A model generated the notes under the pieces. It was not told the DNA's origin. It searched no databases and worked only from the letters and a program-made list of their open reading frames with translations. A stretch of DNA of 64,000 bases from CAXXOK01 sp963675655 (GTDB lineage Bacteria > Bacillota > Clostridia > Christensenellales > Aristaeellaceae), in the NCBI GenBank assembly GCA_963675655.1, contig OY776489.1:1054001-1118000 (forward strand), given 5' to 3'. This document shows positions 26,053 to 35,499 of this stretch, in pieces. How positions within the stretch are numbered: the first letter of the stretch is position 1; the number at the start of each line of letters is the position of its first letter. Both the position numbers and the translations under genes were made by a program.

Positions 26053-27972
26053 ATGTTGCCATGCTTCCCGCGAAAATACCGCAGCGAAGAGGACGACTCC
26101 GCTCCGGTCGATTATTTAATTTTTGAATCCGTTGCCCAGGGAGAACGGCAGCGCCAGAGCCAGCCAATTCACCAGCCGAGCGCCGAAACGCGCGCCGCGG
26201 TGAAGCGTACAGCCTACCCGCGCGAGCGTAGCAACACATTTGCCCGCACGCCGGACTACGTGCCCCTTTCGCCCAAACCGCTAACCGCGGCACAGGCCGA
26301 GTATACGGATTACTGGCAATCGTCCCAGCCTCCCACAGGAGCCAACAACGCAAATACCGCCGCAGAAGCGGGGGCCGCACAGCGCCGCCGCAGCGCCCGT
26401 TATACACCTGCGCAGTCTACGACTGCCTCTACCCCTTCGCCTGCTGCACGATCGCAGGCAACTCCACAAGCACAGGCAACCACACAGCCTTTGGCTGCCT
26501 CCGTTCCTTTGGCTGCCTCCGTTCCTTTGGCTGCCTCCGTTCCTTCGGCTGCCTCCGTTCCTTCGGCTGTTTCCCAGCCGCAAACGGCTCCACAACCGCA
26601 AACAACCGCGCAGCCCACGGCGGCCATACCGCAGCAAGCCACGCAGGCGCAAAATACGCCGGTGTTTACCGCAGGCGACGGCGAATATACCGCGCCCCCC
26701 ACGCAGGAAATGCCGGATTGGTTGCGCGCTGCCCGGCAAAACCAAACGCCCTACCCGGTCAACCGGCGCGCCCCGCAGGTGCAGCGCGCACCGCAGCAGC
26801 CACAAGCGCAGCCCGTGGCGCTGGACCCGCTGGGCAGACCCATCCGCAACGCTGCGCCCGCGCAACAGCAACAACAACCCCAAAACCTGTCCGACGCTTA
26901 TGTGGACGCGGGTTACCCGCCGGAGCTGGTTGCCCAGCAGCGCCAGCGTGAGGCGCAAGAAGCTTTGCAGCGCGCCTATGGCAACAAGCGGCGGGGCGCG
27001 CAGCAGCCGCAGTACGACCGCCGCGCCAACACCGCACAGGCCGTGCAGGCGCACAGCACCTCCTACCCGCCGCCGCGGGCGGAGTATACCCGCAGGCAGG
27101 CGCAGCCGGACCCCGCGGCTTATGCACCGCCGCAGGCTTATCCCCCCCAGCCCATGGCAAACCCTTACGCCGAACCATACCGCGACTCCCCCTATACCGT
27201 CACCGCCGAAAAAAACGACCCGCACAGCCGCCGCATGGAAGCGGAACCGGACGAAAACGGCGAGAGCAGGCCGAAGCTGAAAATTCCCTATCTGGGCATT
27301 GCGGTGTTTGTGCTGGCGGGGCTTGCCGTATTGCTTTGGATTTTGCAGATGAGCTTTGTCAGCCGCGAACAGGCTGTGCTGGCCGCGCGCGTGGATGCGC
27401 AGGCCGCGCTGCTCAGCTCCCACCCTTACCGCTACCGCGAGCTGATTGAGCAGCAAGCGCAGGCCAACAACCTGCACCCTGCCTTTGTCGCCGCCATCGT
27501 ACTGAACGAAAGCTCCTTCAACCCCTCGGCGGAGAGCAGCGTAGGCGCGCGCGGACTGATGCAGATGATGCCCGACACCGCCGAATGGGTACATGGCAAG
27601 ATTGACGAAACGACGGCGTATTCCTTTGATTTAATGTACGACCCGGATACCAACGTAAAATATGCCTGCTGGTATCTGGCCTATTTAAGCGATTTGTTTA
27701 ACAACGACCCGGTGCTGGTATCCGCCGCTTTCCACGCCGGGCAAACCACCGTAAAAAACTGGCTTAGCGATTCGCGTTACAGCACGGACAGCCAATCCAT
27801 CGATCTGAGCCAAATGGCGGAAGGCCCCACTAAAAACTACGCCACCCGGGTACTTAACGCTTTCGCCATCTACCGCCGCCTGTATTACGAGGGCGGCGCG
27901 GACAGCCTGCAGGCCGCGCAGGAAAGCGCGCAAACCACGGCGGCTCCTGCCGCCATCGCCGCTGTACACTAG
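26053..27972 (+). CDS. Membrane-anchored lytic transglycosylase (SLT) with disordered N-terminus
   Basis: The product is 639 residues. Residues 1-410 are low-complexity, rich in Pro, Gln, Ala and Arg. They include a PLAASV-type tandem repeat and probably stay in the cytosol. A helix at about 413-434 (GIAVFVLAGLAVLLWIL) spans the membrane, and the outside part is an SLT domain (about 455-600) that would cleave the MurNAc-GlcNAc bond of peptidoglycan. The family motif is clear: LNESSFNP with catalytic E485, then VGARGLMQMMP and AAFHAGQTTVKNWL. It opens the run of envelope-related genes that ends with the GT2 gene. The long cytosolic tail is unusual for this family and resembles the tail on the beta-propeller protein at 50181-53894. 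Confidence 0.85.
   Translation: MLPCFPRKYRSEEDDSAPVDYLIFESVAQGERQRQSQPIHQPSAETRAAVKRTAYPRERSNTFARTPDYVPLSPKPLTAAQAEYTDYWQSSQPPTGANNANTAAEAGAAQRRRSARYTPAQSTTASTPSPAARSQATPQAQATTQPLAASVPLAASVPLAASVPSAASVPSAVSQPQTAPQPQTTAQPTAAIPQQATQAQNTPVFTAGDGEYTAPPTQEMPDWLRAARQNQTPYPVNRRAPQVQRAPQQPQAQPVALDPLGRPIRNAAPAQQQQQPQNLSDAYVDAGYPPELVAQQRQREAQEALQRAYGNKRRGAQQPQYDRRANTAQAVQAHSTSYPPPRAEYTRRQAQPDPAAYAPPQAYPPQPMANPYAEPYRDSPYTVTAEKNDPHSRRMEAEPDENGESRPKLKIPYLGIAVFVLAGLAVLLWILQMSFVSREQAVLAARVDAQAALLSSHPYRYRELIEQQAQANNLHPAFVAAIVLNESSFNPSAESSVGARGLMQMMPDTAEWVHGKIDETTAYSFDLMYDPDTNVKYACWYLAYLSDLFNNDPVLVSAAFHAGQTTVKNWLSDSRYSTDSQSIDLSQMAEGPTKNYATRVLNAFAIYRRLYYEGGADSLQAAQESAQTTAAPAAIAAVH
26488..26577 (+). repeat. Five 18-bp tandem repeats inside the SLT gene
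   Basis: Five units of CCTTTGGCTGCCTCCGTT or close variants, starting at 26488, 26506, 26524, 26542 and 26560. They encode repeated six-residue PLAASV/PSAASV blocks and keep frame, so copy number can change without breaking the gene. Confidence 0.85.
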
Positions 27973-28003
27973 CGCCTGCCGCGCATTTTCAGGGAGGAAA
28001 CGC

Positions 28004-29554
28004 ATGAAACGTATTTTTGCATTGCTGCTTGCCTTTATCGTGCTCGCCGCCGGGTTTCCGGCGCTGGCCGAAAACGTGGGCGATTCGCTGATCGTGGGCA
28101 TTTATTCCACCCGCACTACCGAAATCCGCCCATTGGACCCGCTGGAGCGGGACATCGTATCCATCTACAGCGTAGTGTATGAAAGCCTCGTCACCGTGGA
28201 CGATAACGGCCTGCCACAACCGCTGCTGGCCGAAACCTGGACCGACTCGGACAACGGCAGTACCTGGACGTTCACCCTGCGCGACGACGTCACTTTTTCC
28301 GATGGTACGCCCCTTACAGCGGGTGATGTGGTGGCAACCTGCAACTACCTGCTGGAAAAGGCTAAAAGCGACGACGCTTCAACCCGCGGGTTTTACCAAA
28401 ACCTGCGCTACATGGTAAGCAGCGTCAGCGCCAGCGATGATTTGACCGTGGTTTTTAAAACCAAGCGCAGCTACTACGGCATCCTGTACGAGCTTACCTT
28501 TCCCATCGTACCTGCCTCACAGGTGGATATGGCAAGTCCGCTGGGCACGGGGCCGTACGTAATTAACACGTTTGACCCCGCCAACTACATCTGGCTGAAA
28601 GCCAACCCCAAATGGTGGCAAACCCAGCCGCAGGTGCAGGAGATTATGGTTTCATTGTTCTCCAGCAACAAGGAGTTGATTACCGCCTACGAGTACGGGC
28701 GTGTGGATACGGCCTTTACGCGCTCGGTATCCGCCTCGCAGTACAAAAGCGGGGTTAGTTCTCTTTCCGTCACATATGATACGCGGCAGCTGGAAACCCT
28801 GCTGCTCAACCATACCGAATACCCGCTGGACAGCGAAAATGTGCGCCGCGCCATCCGCGCCGCCATCGATACGGATTTAATTTCCACCAAGGTCTACATG
28901 GGCATGACGGACGATGCCGATACCCCCATCTCCTCCTCCAGCTGGCTGTATTACGACCAGGAAAGCACCTATGCCTATAACCTGGAGCTGGCGCAGCAGC
29001 TTTTGGAGGAGGACGGCTGGAGCGACATTGACGACGACGGCGTGCTGGATAAGGTGCTGGACGCAGATAAGATAAAGCACCTGTACCTGCGCCTGTTCGT
29101 GTACGAGGACCCGCAAAACGATGTGCGCTTTGAAACCGCCAACATGATCGCCGATATGCTGGAAGCTTTGAAGATCAAGGTAAAAGTTACCCCCATGTCG
29201 TACGAGGAGGAACAACAAGCGCTGGAAAACGGCTCGTATGATATGGCGCTGGCCTCCTTCCAGATGGATGTTTCACCGGACGCGGGCTTTATGCTTATGA
29301 AGGGCAACAGCGGCAACTATTGCCGCTACGTATCCAGCGAAATGACCAGCCTGTTTGAAACCTTGCGCACCTGCACCCGGCAGGACGATTACGCTTATAC
29401 CCAGCAGGCGATACAGCAGCAGTTTGCCAACGATGTACCGTTCATCTGCCTGTTTTACCGCTCCGGGGCCATCCTGACGCGTAAAATGTACACCAGCGTG
29501 CGCGATATACGCGAGTTTGAGCTGCTTCGCGGCATCGAAGCCTTTGGACGATAA
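28004..29554 (+). CDS. ABC-transporter solute-binding protein, SBP_bac_5 (oligopeptide type)
   Basis: The product is a 516-residue secreted binding protein. It begins with a signal peptide (MKRIFALLLAFIVLAAGFPALAE) with an ALA-type cleavage site and no lipobox cysteine. The mature protein shows the family-5 pattern: VYESLVTVDDNGLPQPLLAE, WTFTLRDDVTFSDGTPLTA, GTGPYVINTF and ARRAIRAAID-like VRRAIRAAIDTDLI. Typical ligands are peptides. No permease or ATPase gene is adjacent, so it is either an orphan component or has been adapted to another job. Lack of a lipid anchor in a Gram-positive-type organism is unusual. AGGGAGGA precedes the ATG. Confidence 0.85.
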   Translation: MKRIFALLLAFIVLAAGFPALAENVGDSLIVGIYSTRTTEIRPLDPLERDIVSIYSVVYESLVTVDDNGLPQPLLAETWTDSDNGSTWTFTLRDDVTFSDGTPLTAGDVVATCNYLLEKAKSDDASTRGFYQNLRYMVSSVSASDDLTVVFKTKRSYYGILYELTFPIVPASQVDMASPLGTGPYVINTFDPANYIWLKANPKWWQTQPQVQEIMVSLFSSNKELITAYEYGRVDTAFTRSVSASQYKSGVSSLSVTYDTRQLETLLLNHTEYPLDSENVRRAIRAAIDTDLISTKVYMGMTDDADTPISSSSWLYYDQESTYAYNLELAQQLLEEDGWSDIDDDGVLDKVLDADKIKHLYLRLFVYEDPQNDVRFETANMIADMLEALKIKVKVTPMSYEEEQQALENGSYDMALASFQMDVSPDAGFMLMKGNSGNYCRYVSSEMTSLFETLRTCTRQDDYAYTQQAIQQQFANDVPFICLFYRSGAILTRKMYTSVRDIREFELLRGIEAFGR

Positions 29555-29578
29555 AGCACACAGTACGGAGGAACACAA

Positions 29579-30508
29579 ATGAAAGCCTTACGGTTTACAG
29601 CCTGCCTGCTTACGCTGCTGCTATTGCTGCCCGCCGCCTGCGCCCAGGACGGCGCACAGACGGCAGTGGCAACCGCGCCTGCCGAAACGGTGGTGGATAC
29701 GGGGGAAAGCCCCGCATTCGTCCCGGCGCTGCTGGCGGTAGCCGCAGGCGAGCTGGGCTATACCGAGGGGCCGAACAACCTTACCAAATACGGCAAGTGG
29801 TCGGGCGATGCCAACGCGGCATGGTGCGCCGAGTTTATCTGCTGGTGTGTGGACCAGACCGACCAGCAATACGGGTATACGCTGCTTGACACCGTATACC
29901 CCAACTACGGCGGCCAAAACGTGGGACGGGACTGGTTTATCGCGCGCGGCCGGTTCGTATACCGCAAGGGCAACTGCCCGGACTGGGGCTACCAGTGGCT
30001 TAAGGACGGCAACCATCTGCTTACGAAAAACGAGTATATTCCCCACCCTGGCGATTTGGTTTTCTTCAGCTATAACGAGGCGGGGGATACCGAGCACGTC
30101 GCGCTGGTGGAATGCTGCACGCGGGATACGCAGGGGGAGGTGACCATTCACGTCATCGAGGGCAACAACCCCTCCAGCGTACAGCGCAGCACCTATCCGC
30201 TCAACAACAGCCAGGTACTGGGATTCGGCGCCTGCGAGGATGTGGTGGATACCACCATACGCTACGGGTGCAGCGGCGACAAAGTGCTTGCCTTGCAGCA
30301 AGACCTGACCACGCTGGGTTTTCTGGATGCATCCGACCAAACCGGCACCTGTGGCAGCAACACCAAAGCCGCCATTATGGCCTACCAACGAACCATGAAA
30401 AAAAAGGCAGTCAACGGCATTGCCGACCGGCGAACCCAACAGGCAATCGCACTGGATATAGCCCAGCTGGAGTTTGATTCCCCCGATACCTGGCTGGTGA
30501 CGGAGTAA
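29579..30508 (+). CDS. Secreted CHAP-domain peptidase with peptidoglycan-binding domain
   Basis: The product is 309 residues with a signal peptide or lipobox-like start (LLLLPAACAQ; cysteine 21 could be acylated). The CHAP domain (about 45-210) would cut peptidoglycan stem peptides: catalytic Cys83 in AAWCAEFICWC and His173 in EHVALVECC, with PHPGDLVFF between. A C-terminal peptidoglycan-binding module follows (about 222-290; GCSGDKVLALQQDLTTLGFL). It starts 24 bases after the solute-binding gene, behind ACGGAGG, and is followed after 41 bases by the caspase-like gene. The neighbourhood of cell-wall enzymes supports an envelope role. Confidence 0.85.
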   Translation: MKALRFTACLLTLLLLLPAACAQDGAQTAVATAPAETVVDTGESPAFVPALLAVAAGELGYTEGPNNLTKYGKWSGDANAAWCAEFICWCVDQTDQQYGYTLLDTVYPNYGGQNVGRDWFIARGRFVYRKGNCPDWGYQWLKDGNHLLTKNEYIPHPGDLVFFSYNEAGDTEHVALVECCTRDTQGEVTIHVIEGNNPSSVQRSTYPLNNSQVLGFGACEDVVDTTIRYGCSGDKVLALQQDLTTLGFLDASDQTGTCGSNTKAAIMAYQRTMKKKAVNGIADRRTQQAIALDIAQLEFDSPDTWLVTE

Positions 30509-30549
30509 GCGCTTTCGCCCAACGGGAGGCAGGCGCGGGGAGGCACAAT

Positions 30550-32109
30550 ATGCACGCATGGATACGCCGCTGCCGGCGCGGGCTGGCATGGGGACTCGCG
30601 TTTTGCGTGGCGCTGGCCACGCTGGCAGCGCTTTCCCCCGCCGCGGCGGCAGAGACCGAAGGGACACGGAAAAACCGCGCGCTGCTCATCGGCGTGGATG
30701 ATTTCGTATCCTTTCCCAGCACGTACCCGTCCTCCACCAACAACGTGTTTGCCATGCAGGAAGCCTTGCAGCAGAGCAGCGAGCCTTTTGAAACCATCAT
30801 GATCCCTGATACGCCCATCACCTGCGCAACCGAGCTGGCCGCGCTGATACAGGCCACCTTCGGCAATGCAACTGAAAGCGATGTAAGCTACCTGTACATC
30901 AGCACCCACGGCGAATACGACCCGGATAACGGCGTAGAAGCGTCGCTGCTTTTCAGCGACGGGGCCGCGGAAGCCTACATTACCCCCGCGCAATTGCAGG
31001 CAGCGCTGGATCCCATTGCGGGCACCAAGGTCGTACTGCTGGATGCGTGTTACAGCGGCGCGTTTATCGGCAAAGGAATGCGCACGCAGCCGGAAACCCT
31101 GTATTTTCAGAATCCTTCCTACAAGGTTCTGGCCAGCTCCGGCGCGCGGGAAGAAAGCTGGTATTGGAGCGCCAACCCTACCGGGGACGGCGCAGCCACC
31201 CTCGTGCAGGGCGCGTTCTATTTTACCCAGATGCTCAGCCAGAGCCTGAACCCCCGTTATGGCGCACAGGCCGATGCCAACCGCGACGGCGACGTGACCC
31301 TGAGCGAGCTGTACCACTCGCTTACGCAAAACCATGCCGCCTCCACCCCGCAGGTGTACCCGCAGGAGGATAACTTTGTCGTATTCTCCTACGATCTGGC
31401 CGGGATGGCGACGCTGGACATATCCGAGCGCTCCCCCATTACCGATATTACTTTTTCCAGCTCCGCCATGAGCCGGGAGGATAACCACCTTACGCTGGAA
31501 TACACCGCCCTGCGCCCGGTGCGCGTCGCCTATCAGGTCGTGTACCGTCAGGACGGCGAGTGGCTGTTTAACCAGGCGCAGCTGTTGTATGACGATGTGG
31601 AGCAGTACACCGCCTATGGCGATGAGGAAGGCGCTGTATCCCCCGGGCGCAAGGTGCGCACGCTTTCCCTGCAATTGCCAAATGGCGATGCGAGCGGCTA
31701 TGTGCTGGTGCAGATCGTCTCCCTGGAGGATGGCAAGCTGACTGTGCACGCGGGCAGCGTGATCGCCATTATCCCTTCGGAGGGTGATTTGGCCCTTTCG
31801 GTGGATACCGCTGCCACGTTTATACCAAACGGCAATACCGAACTGGCGATTTGCGTAAGCCACGCCTTTCCCTGCCGGCTCAGCGTATCCATCCTCAATG
31901 ATGTGGGCGCAACTGTGCGCAGGCTATGCTACCGGCAAAGCACGCGCCCGCTGAAGCTTCTGCCGCGGGGCAGCACCTTTTACTGGAACGGGCTGGACAA
32001 CAGCGGCAACCCCGCACCCGCCGGGGTGTATACTATACGTGTAACAGGCTATCTGGGGCAGCAGGAAACCACAGTCAACAGCGCCCCCGTAACCCTGACC
32101 CTTCCCTGA
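30550..32109 (+). CDS. Secreted caspase-like (C14 family) protease
   Basis: The product is 519 residues with an export signal (about 1-35, ending SPAAAAE). The caspase fold covers about 40-285: RALLIGVDDF strand, catalytic His120 in YISTHGEYD and Cys167 in LLDACYSGAF, matching the C14/metacaspase dyad. An EF-hand-like DANRDGDVTLSEL (about 240-252) may bind calcium. The C-terminal half is beta-rich and ends with a FlgD/Ig-like module (FYWNGLDNSGNPAPAGVYTI). Caspase-type enzymes of bacteria cut after Arg/Lys or Asp; specificity is not predictable here. Secretion and position beside a CHAP wall hydrolase suggest it processes surface or secreted proteins. GGGAGG precedes the ATG. Confidence 0.8.
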   Translation: MHAWIRRCRRGLAWGLAFCVALATLAALSPAAAAETEGTRKNRALLIGVDDFVSFPSTYPSSTNNVFAMQEALQQSSEPFETIMIPDTPITCATELAALIQATFGNATESDVSYLYISTHGEYDPDNGVEASLLFSDGAAEAYITPAQLQAALDPIAGTKVVLLDACYSGAFIGKGMRTQPETLYFQNPSYKVLASSGAREESWYWSANPTGDGAATLVQGAFYFTQMLSQSLNPRYGAQADANRDGDVTLSELYHSLTQNHAASTPQVYPQEDNFVVFSYDLAGMATLDISERSPITDITFSSSAMSREDNHLTLEYTALRPVRVAYQVVYRQDGEWLFNQAQLLYDDVEQYTAYGDEEGAVSPGRKVRTLSLQLPNGDASGYVLVQIVSLEDGKLTVHAGSVIAIIPSEGDLALSVDTAATFIPNGNTELAICVSHAFPCRLSVSILNDVGATVRRLCYRQSTRPLKLLPRGSTFYWNGLDNSGNPAPAGVYTIRVTGYLGQQETTVNSAPVTLTLP

Positions 32110-32136
32110 TATTTTTTCCAAGAGAGGAAGAACAGT

Positions 32137-33111
32137 ATGCCAAACAAGCTCATGGTCGTCATTCCCTGCTATAATGAAGAGGCGGTATTGCCGGAAACAT
32201 CCCGCAGGCTTACGGAGAAAATGAAAGCACTGATAGATGCAGGGCTATGCGATGCCGACAGCCGCGTGCTTTTGGTGGACGACGGCAGCAAGGACGCTAC
32301 CTGGTCGCTGATTACCAAACTGCACAAGGAAAACCCACTTTTTGAAGGGCTAAAGCTCAGCCGCAACCGCGGCCACCAGAACGCACTTTTAGCCGGGCTG
32401 ATGACCGCTCGCAAGCATTGTGATTTTTCCATCTCCATGGACGCCGATTTACAGGACGACATGGACGCGATGGATCGCTTTATTACAGAGTACAAGGATG
32501 GCTGCGACGTGGTATACGGCGTGCGCAACCAGCGCAAAACCGATACGTTCTTCAAGCGCACCTCCGCGCTGGCGTTTTACAAGCTGATGAAAAACTTGGG
32601 CGTGGATATTACCTACAATCATGCCGATTACCGCCTGATGAGCCGGCGCGCGCTGGACGGGCTTTCGCAGTTTCGGGAAGTGAACCTGTTCCTACGCGGG
32701 CTGGCGCCGTTGGTGGGCTACCAAAGCGGGTATGTATATTACGACCGCAGCGAGCGTTTTGCCGGAGAAAGCAAATATCCGCTTAAAAAAATGCTGGCCT
32801 TTGCCGTGGACGGCATTACCAGCTTCTCAGTCAAGCCCCTGCGGCTGATTACAGCGCTGGGCGTGGTGATATTCCTTATCTCGCTGCTGATGCTTTTATA
32901 CACGCTGATCACCTTCATCGTCGGGCGCACCGTAACCGGCTGGACCAGCACCGTCGCCTCCATCTGGCTCATCGGCGGCATCCAGCTGCTCAGCCTCGGC
33001 GTCATCGGCGAGTACATCGGCAAAATCTACAACGAAAGCAAGCGCCGCCCGCGCTTTATCATCGACCGGTATTTAAACGAAGCAGGCAGCGACCCCGTTA
33101 CAGACGAGTAG
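32137..33111 (+). CDS. GT2-family membrane-bound glycosyltransferase (GtrB/DPM1-like)
   Basis: The product is a 324-residue enzyme that would attach a nucleotide-sugar to polyprenyl phosphate. The GT2 fold covers about 1-230: VVIPCYNEEAVLP start, LLVDDGSKDAT, and the metal-site ISMDADLQDD (DxD region). Two transmembrane helices end the protein (VVIFLISLLMLLYTLITFIV and WLIGGIQLLSLGVIGEYIG), then KIYNESKRRPRFII, which is the standard GtrB/YkoT-like tail. GAGAGGAAG precedes the ATG. It is the last gene of the plus-strand envelope run; the palindromic repeat array begins only 7 bases after its stop. Confidence 0.9.
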   Translation: MPNKLMVVIPCYNEEAVLPETSRRLTEKMKALIDAGLCDADSRVLLVDDGSKDATWSLITKLHKENPLFEGLKLSRNRGHQNALLAGLMTARKHCDFSISMDADLQDDMDAMDRFITEYKDGCDVVYGVRNQRKTDTFFKRTSALAFYKLMKNLGVDITYNHADYRLMSRRALDGLSQFREVNLFLRGLAPLVGYQSGYVYYDRSERFAGESKYPLKKMLAFAVDGITSFSVKPLRLITALGVVIFLISLLMLLYTLITFIVGRTVTGWTSTVASIWLIGGIQLLSLGVIGEYIGKIYNESKRRPRFIIDRYLNEAGSDPVTDE

Positions 33112-33117
33112 ACGCAC

Positions 33118-34714
33118 CCAAGGGTTTCACCCTTGGAACCTGACAAGGGCACTGCCCTTGACCCGGTTTATCCGCGTTTCACGCGGATAATCGGATGAGC
33201 AATGGTGGGTTTTATAATTTTGATTGGCTTGGCCGGATGGAAAGGGCAAAAAGGCTGTTGGGCGTTTTCCCATACGGAAACACCCAACCCCAGCTTGCTC
33301 AAAAAGGTTCAGATGCTAGGAAACAAGGGTGGCAAGGGGATGAGCTTACTCGTGCGTAAGTGATTCCCCTTACCGCCCGTAGTTGACAACGCAGATGGGT
33401 CTTTTTCAGCAAGCTGGCAGCTTGCTCAAAAGGGTTTAGATGCTAGGAAACAAAGATGGCAAAGGGATGAGCTTACTCGTACGTAAGTGATTCCCCTTAC
33501 CGCCCGTAGTTGACAACGCAGATGGGTCTTTTTCAGCAAGCTGGCAGCTTGCTCAAAAGGGTTTAGATGCTAGGAAACAAAGATGACAAGGGGATGAGCT
33601 TACTCGTACGTAAGTGATTCCCCTTACCGCCCGTAGTTGACAACGCAGATGGGTCTTTTTCAGCAAGCTGGCAGCTTGCTCAAAAGGGTTTAGATGCCAG
33701 GAAACAAGGGTGGCAAGGGGATGAGCTTACCCATACGGAAACATCCAACCCCAGCTTGCTCAAAAGGGTTTAGCTGCTAGGAAACAAAGATGGCAAAGGG
33801 ATGAGCTTACCCATACGGAAACACCCAACCCCAGCTTGCTCAAAAGGGTTTAGCTGCTAGGAAACAAAGATGACAAGGGGATGAGCTTACTCGTACGTAA
33901 GTGATTCCCCTTGTTATTCTGATGTTGACAACGCAGATGAGCCCTTTTCAGCAAGCTGTGATTCCCCTTGCCATCTGTAGTTGATAACGCAGATGGGTCT
34001 TTTTCAGCAAGCTGTGATTCTCCTTGCCATTCTGAAGTTGATACCGCAGATGGGCTTTTTCAGCAAGCTGTCCAAGGGTTTCACCCTTGGAACCTGACAA
34101 GGGCACTGCCCTTGACCCGGTTTATCCGCGTTTCACGCGGATAATCGGATGAGCAATGGTGGATTTATAATTTTGGTTGGCTTGGCCGGATGGAAAGGGC
34201 AAAAAGGCTGTTGGGCGTTTTCCTATACGGAAACACCCAACCCCAGCTTGCTCAAAAAGGCACAGATGCTAGGAAACAAGGGTGGTAAGGGGATGAGCTT
34301 ACTCGTACGTAAGTGATTCCCCTTACCGCCCGTAGTTGACAACGCAGATGGGTCTTTTTCAGCAAGCTGGCAGCTTGCTCAAAAAGGTTTAGCTGCTAGG
34401 AAACAAAGATGACAAGGGGATGAGCTTACCCATACGGAAACATCCAACCCCAGCCTGCTCAAAAGGGTTTAGCTGCTAGGAAACAAAGATGACAAGGGGA
34501 TGAGCTCACCCATACGGAAACACCCAACCCCAGCTTGCTCAAAAAGGTTTAGCTGCTAGGAAACAAAGATGACAAGGGGATGAGCTTACTCGTACGTAAG
34601 TGATTCCCCTTGTCATTCTGTAGTTGACAACGCAGATGAGCCCTTTTCAGCAAGCTGTGATTCCCCTTGTCATTCTGAAGTTGACAACGCAGATGAGCCC
34701 TTTTCAGCAAGCTG
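33118..34714. repeat. 1.6-kb array of palindromic repeats, no genes
   Basis: Two near-identical blocks of about 300 bp (33118-33417 and 34072-34370) open with three hairpins in a row: CCAAGGGTTTCACCCTTGG, CAAGGGCACTGCCCTTG and TATCCGCGTTTCACGCGGAT. They are followed by units starting CAGCTTGCTCAAAAGG at 33291, 33418, 33545, 33672, 33752, 33832, 34244, 34371, 34451 and 34531. Spacing is 127 bp for full units and 80 bp for short ones. A full unit is an imperfect palindrome: CAGCTTGCT at one end, AGCAAGCTG at the other, CTTACTCGTACGTAAG near the middle. The 33832 unit has extra right arms (about 58-bp period). I found no open reading frame with coding character. Confidence 0.9.
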
Positions 34715-34719
34715 ATAGT

Positions 34720-35373
34720 TTATTCTTCGGAGATAACCACATCCGGTAGGTCGATGCCAATCTTACGGCGTACGCAATCCTTGATGATTCCGGCGCAGTT
34801 GTCCCACCCCAGACGGGAGCTGTTGAGGTACAGATCGTAATTGATTGCGTCCGTCCATTTTTCACCGGTATAGTATTTGTGGTAATCGCCGCGGTATTTA
34901 TCGGTGCGGCGCACGGCGCGTGCAGCCTCTGCCTCGGTCATGGCGGAGCGCTCCATAATGGTTTTAACGCTGTCCTCAAACGGAGCCTGTATGTGTACGC
35001 TGACCACGTTGGGCAGGTCGCGCAGCACATAGTTTGCGGCCTTTCCCACCACAATGAAGGATTCCGTTTTGGCAAGCATACGCAATATTTTTACCTGATA
35101 GTTGAACATGTTGATATCGGATACGAACTTGCGGTTTTCCGGGCGCAGCACGTTGCCGTAGTGCTCACGGTCGGGCACGTGCATCAGCAGTTTACGGTTG
35201 AAAGCCACATCCGCCAGAGCGAACAGCTCCTCGCTGATGCCGCTTTCGATGGACGCCAGCTCCAGCAGCTCCTGATCCATCAATTTAATGTCCCAGTCTC
35301 CCGCAATTTTCAGCCCGATCTGTTTACCGCCGCTGCCAAAACCACGGGCAATGGTGATGACGAAGTTCTTCAT
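34720..35373 (-). CDS. Cytidylate-kinase-like protein
   Basis: The product is a 217-residue cytosolic P-loop-fold protein of the cytidylate-kinase-like family (PF13189 type). It opens MKNFVITIARGFGSGGKQIG, where GFGSGGKQIG replaces the usual nucleotide-binding loop, and continues with WDIKLMDQELLELAS and a long helical region. The C-terminal half has RRTDKYRGDYHKYYTG, which fits the family's lid. The nucleotide and substrate are unknown for many members. The start ATG at 35373 has AAAGGAG about 12 bases upstream; an in-frame ATG at 35448 has none and is less likely. The gene is downstream of the Na/Pi cotransporter but separated by a terminator. Confidence 0.8.
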   Translation of the reverse strand: MKNFVITIARGFGSGGKQIGLKIAGDWDIKLMDQELLELASIESGISEELFALADVAFNRKLLMHVPDREHYGNVLRPENRKFVSDINMFNYQVKILRMLAKTESFIVVGKAANYVLRDLPNVVSVHIQAPFEDSVKTIMERSAMTEAEAARAVRRTDKYRGDYHKYYTGEKWTDAINYDLYLNSSRLGWDNCAGIIKDCVRRKIGIDLPDVVISEE

Positions 35374-35499
35374 GGCGCGCTGTTCTCCTTTACACATCAA
35401 GGTCGGTTGTGAAGTTGTATGGCGATCGCAAATCATGCGCCCTTTCATATTCCCTGTATTTGTTATTTTCTGTATCTACCCGGTAAAATCCTGCCGGGG

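Noticed and set aside
26281..27594. 437-residue minus-strand frame across the SLT gene
   Set aside because: Repetitive Arg/Gly translation opposite the low-complexity tail; the plus-strand frame carries the SLT domain.
30382..31863. 493-residue minus-strand frame across the caspase-like gene
   Set aside because: Shadow of the caspase-like gene; no family match and no ribosome-binding site.
33118..34714. CRISPR array
   Set aside because: There are no short identical repeats with unique spacers: the whole unit is repeated, and units are palindromes of 80 or 127 bp. No cas gene is present.
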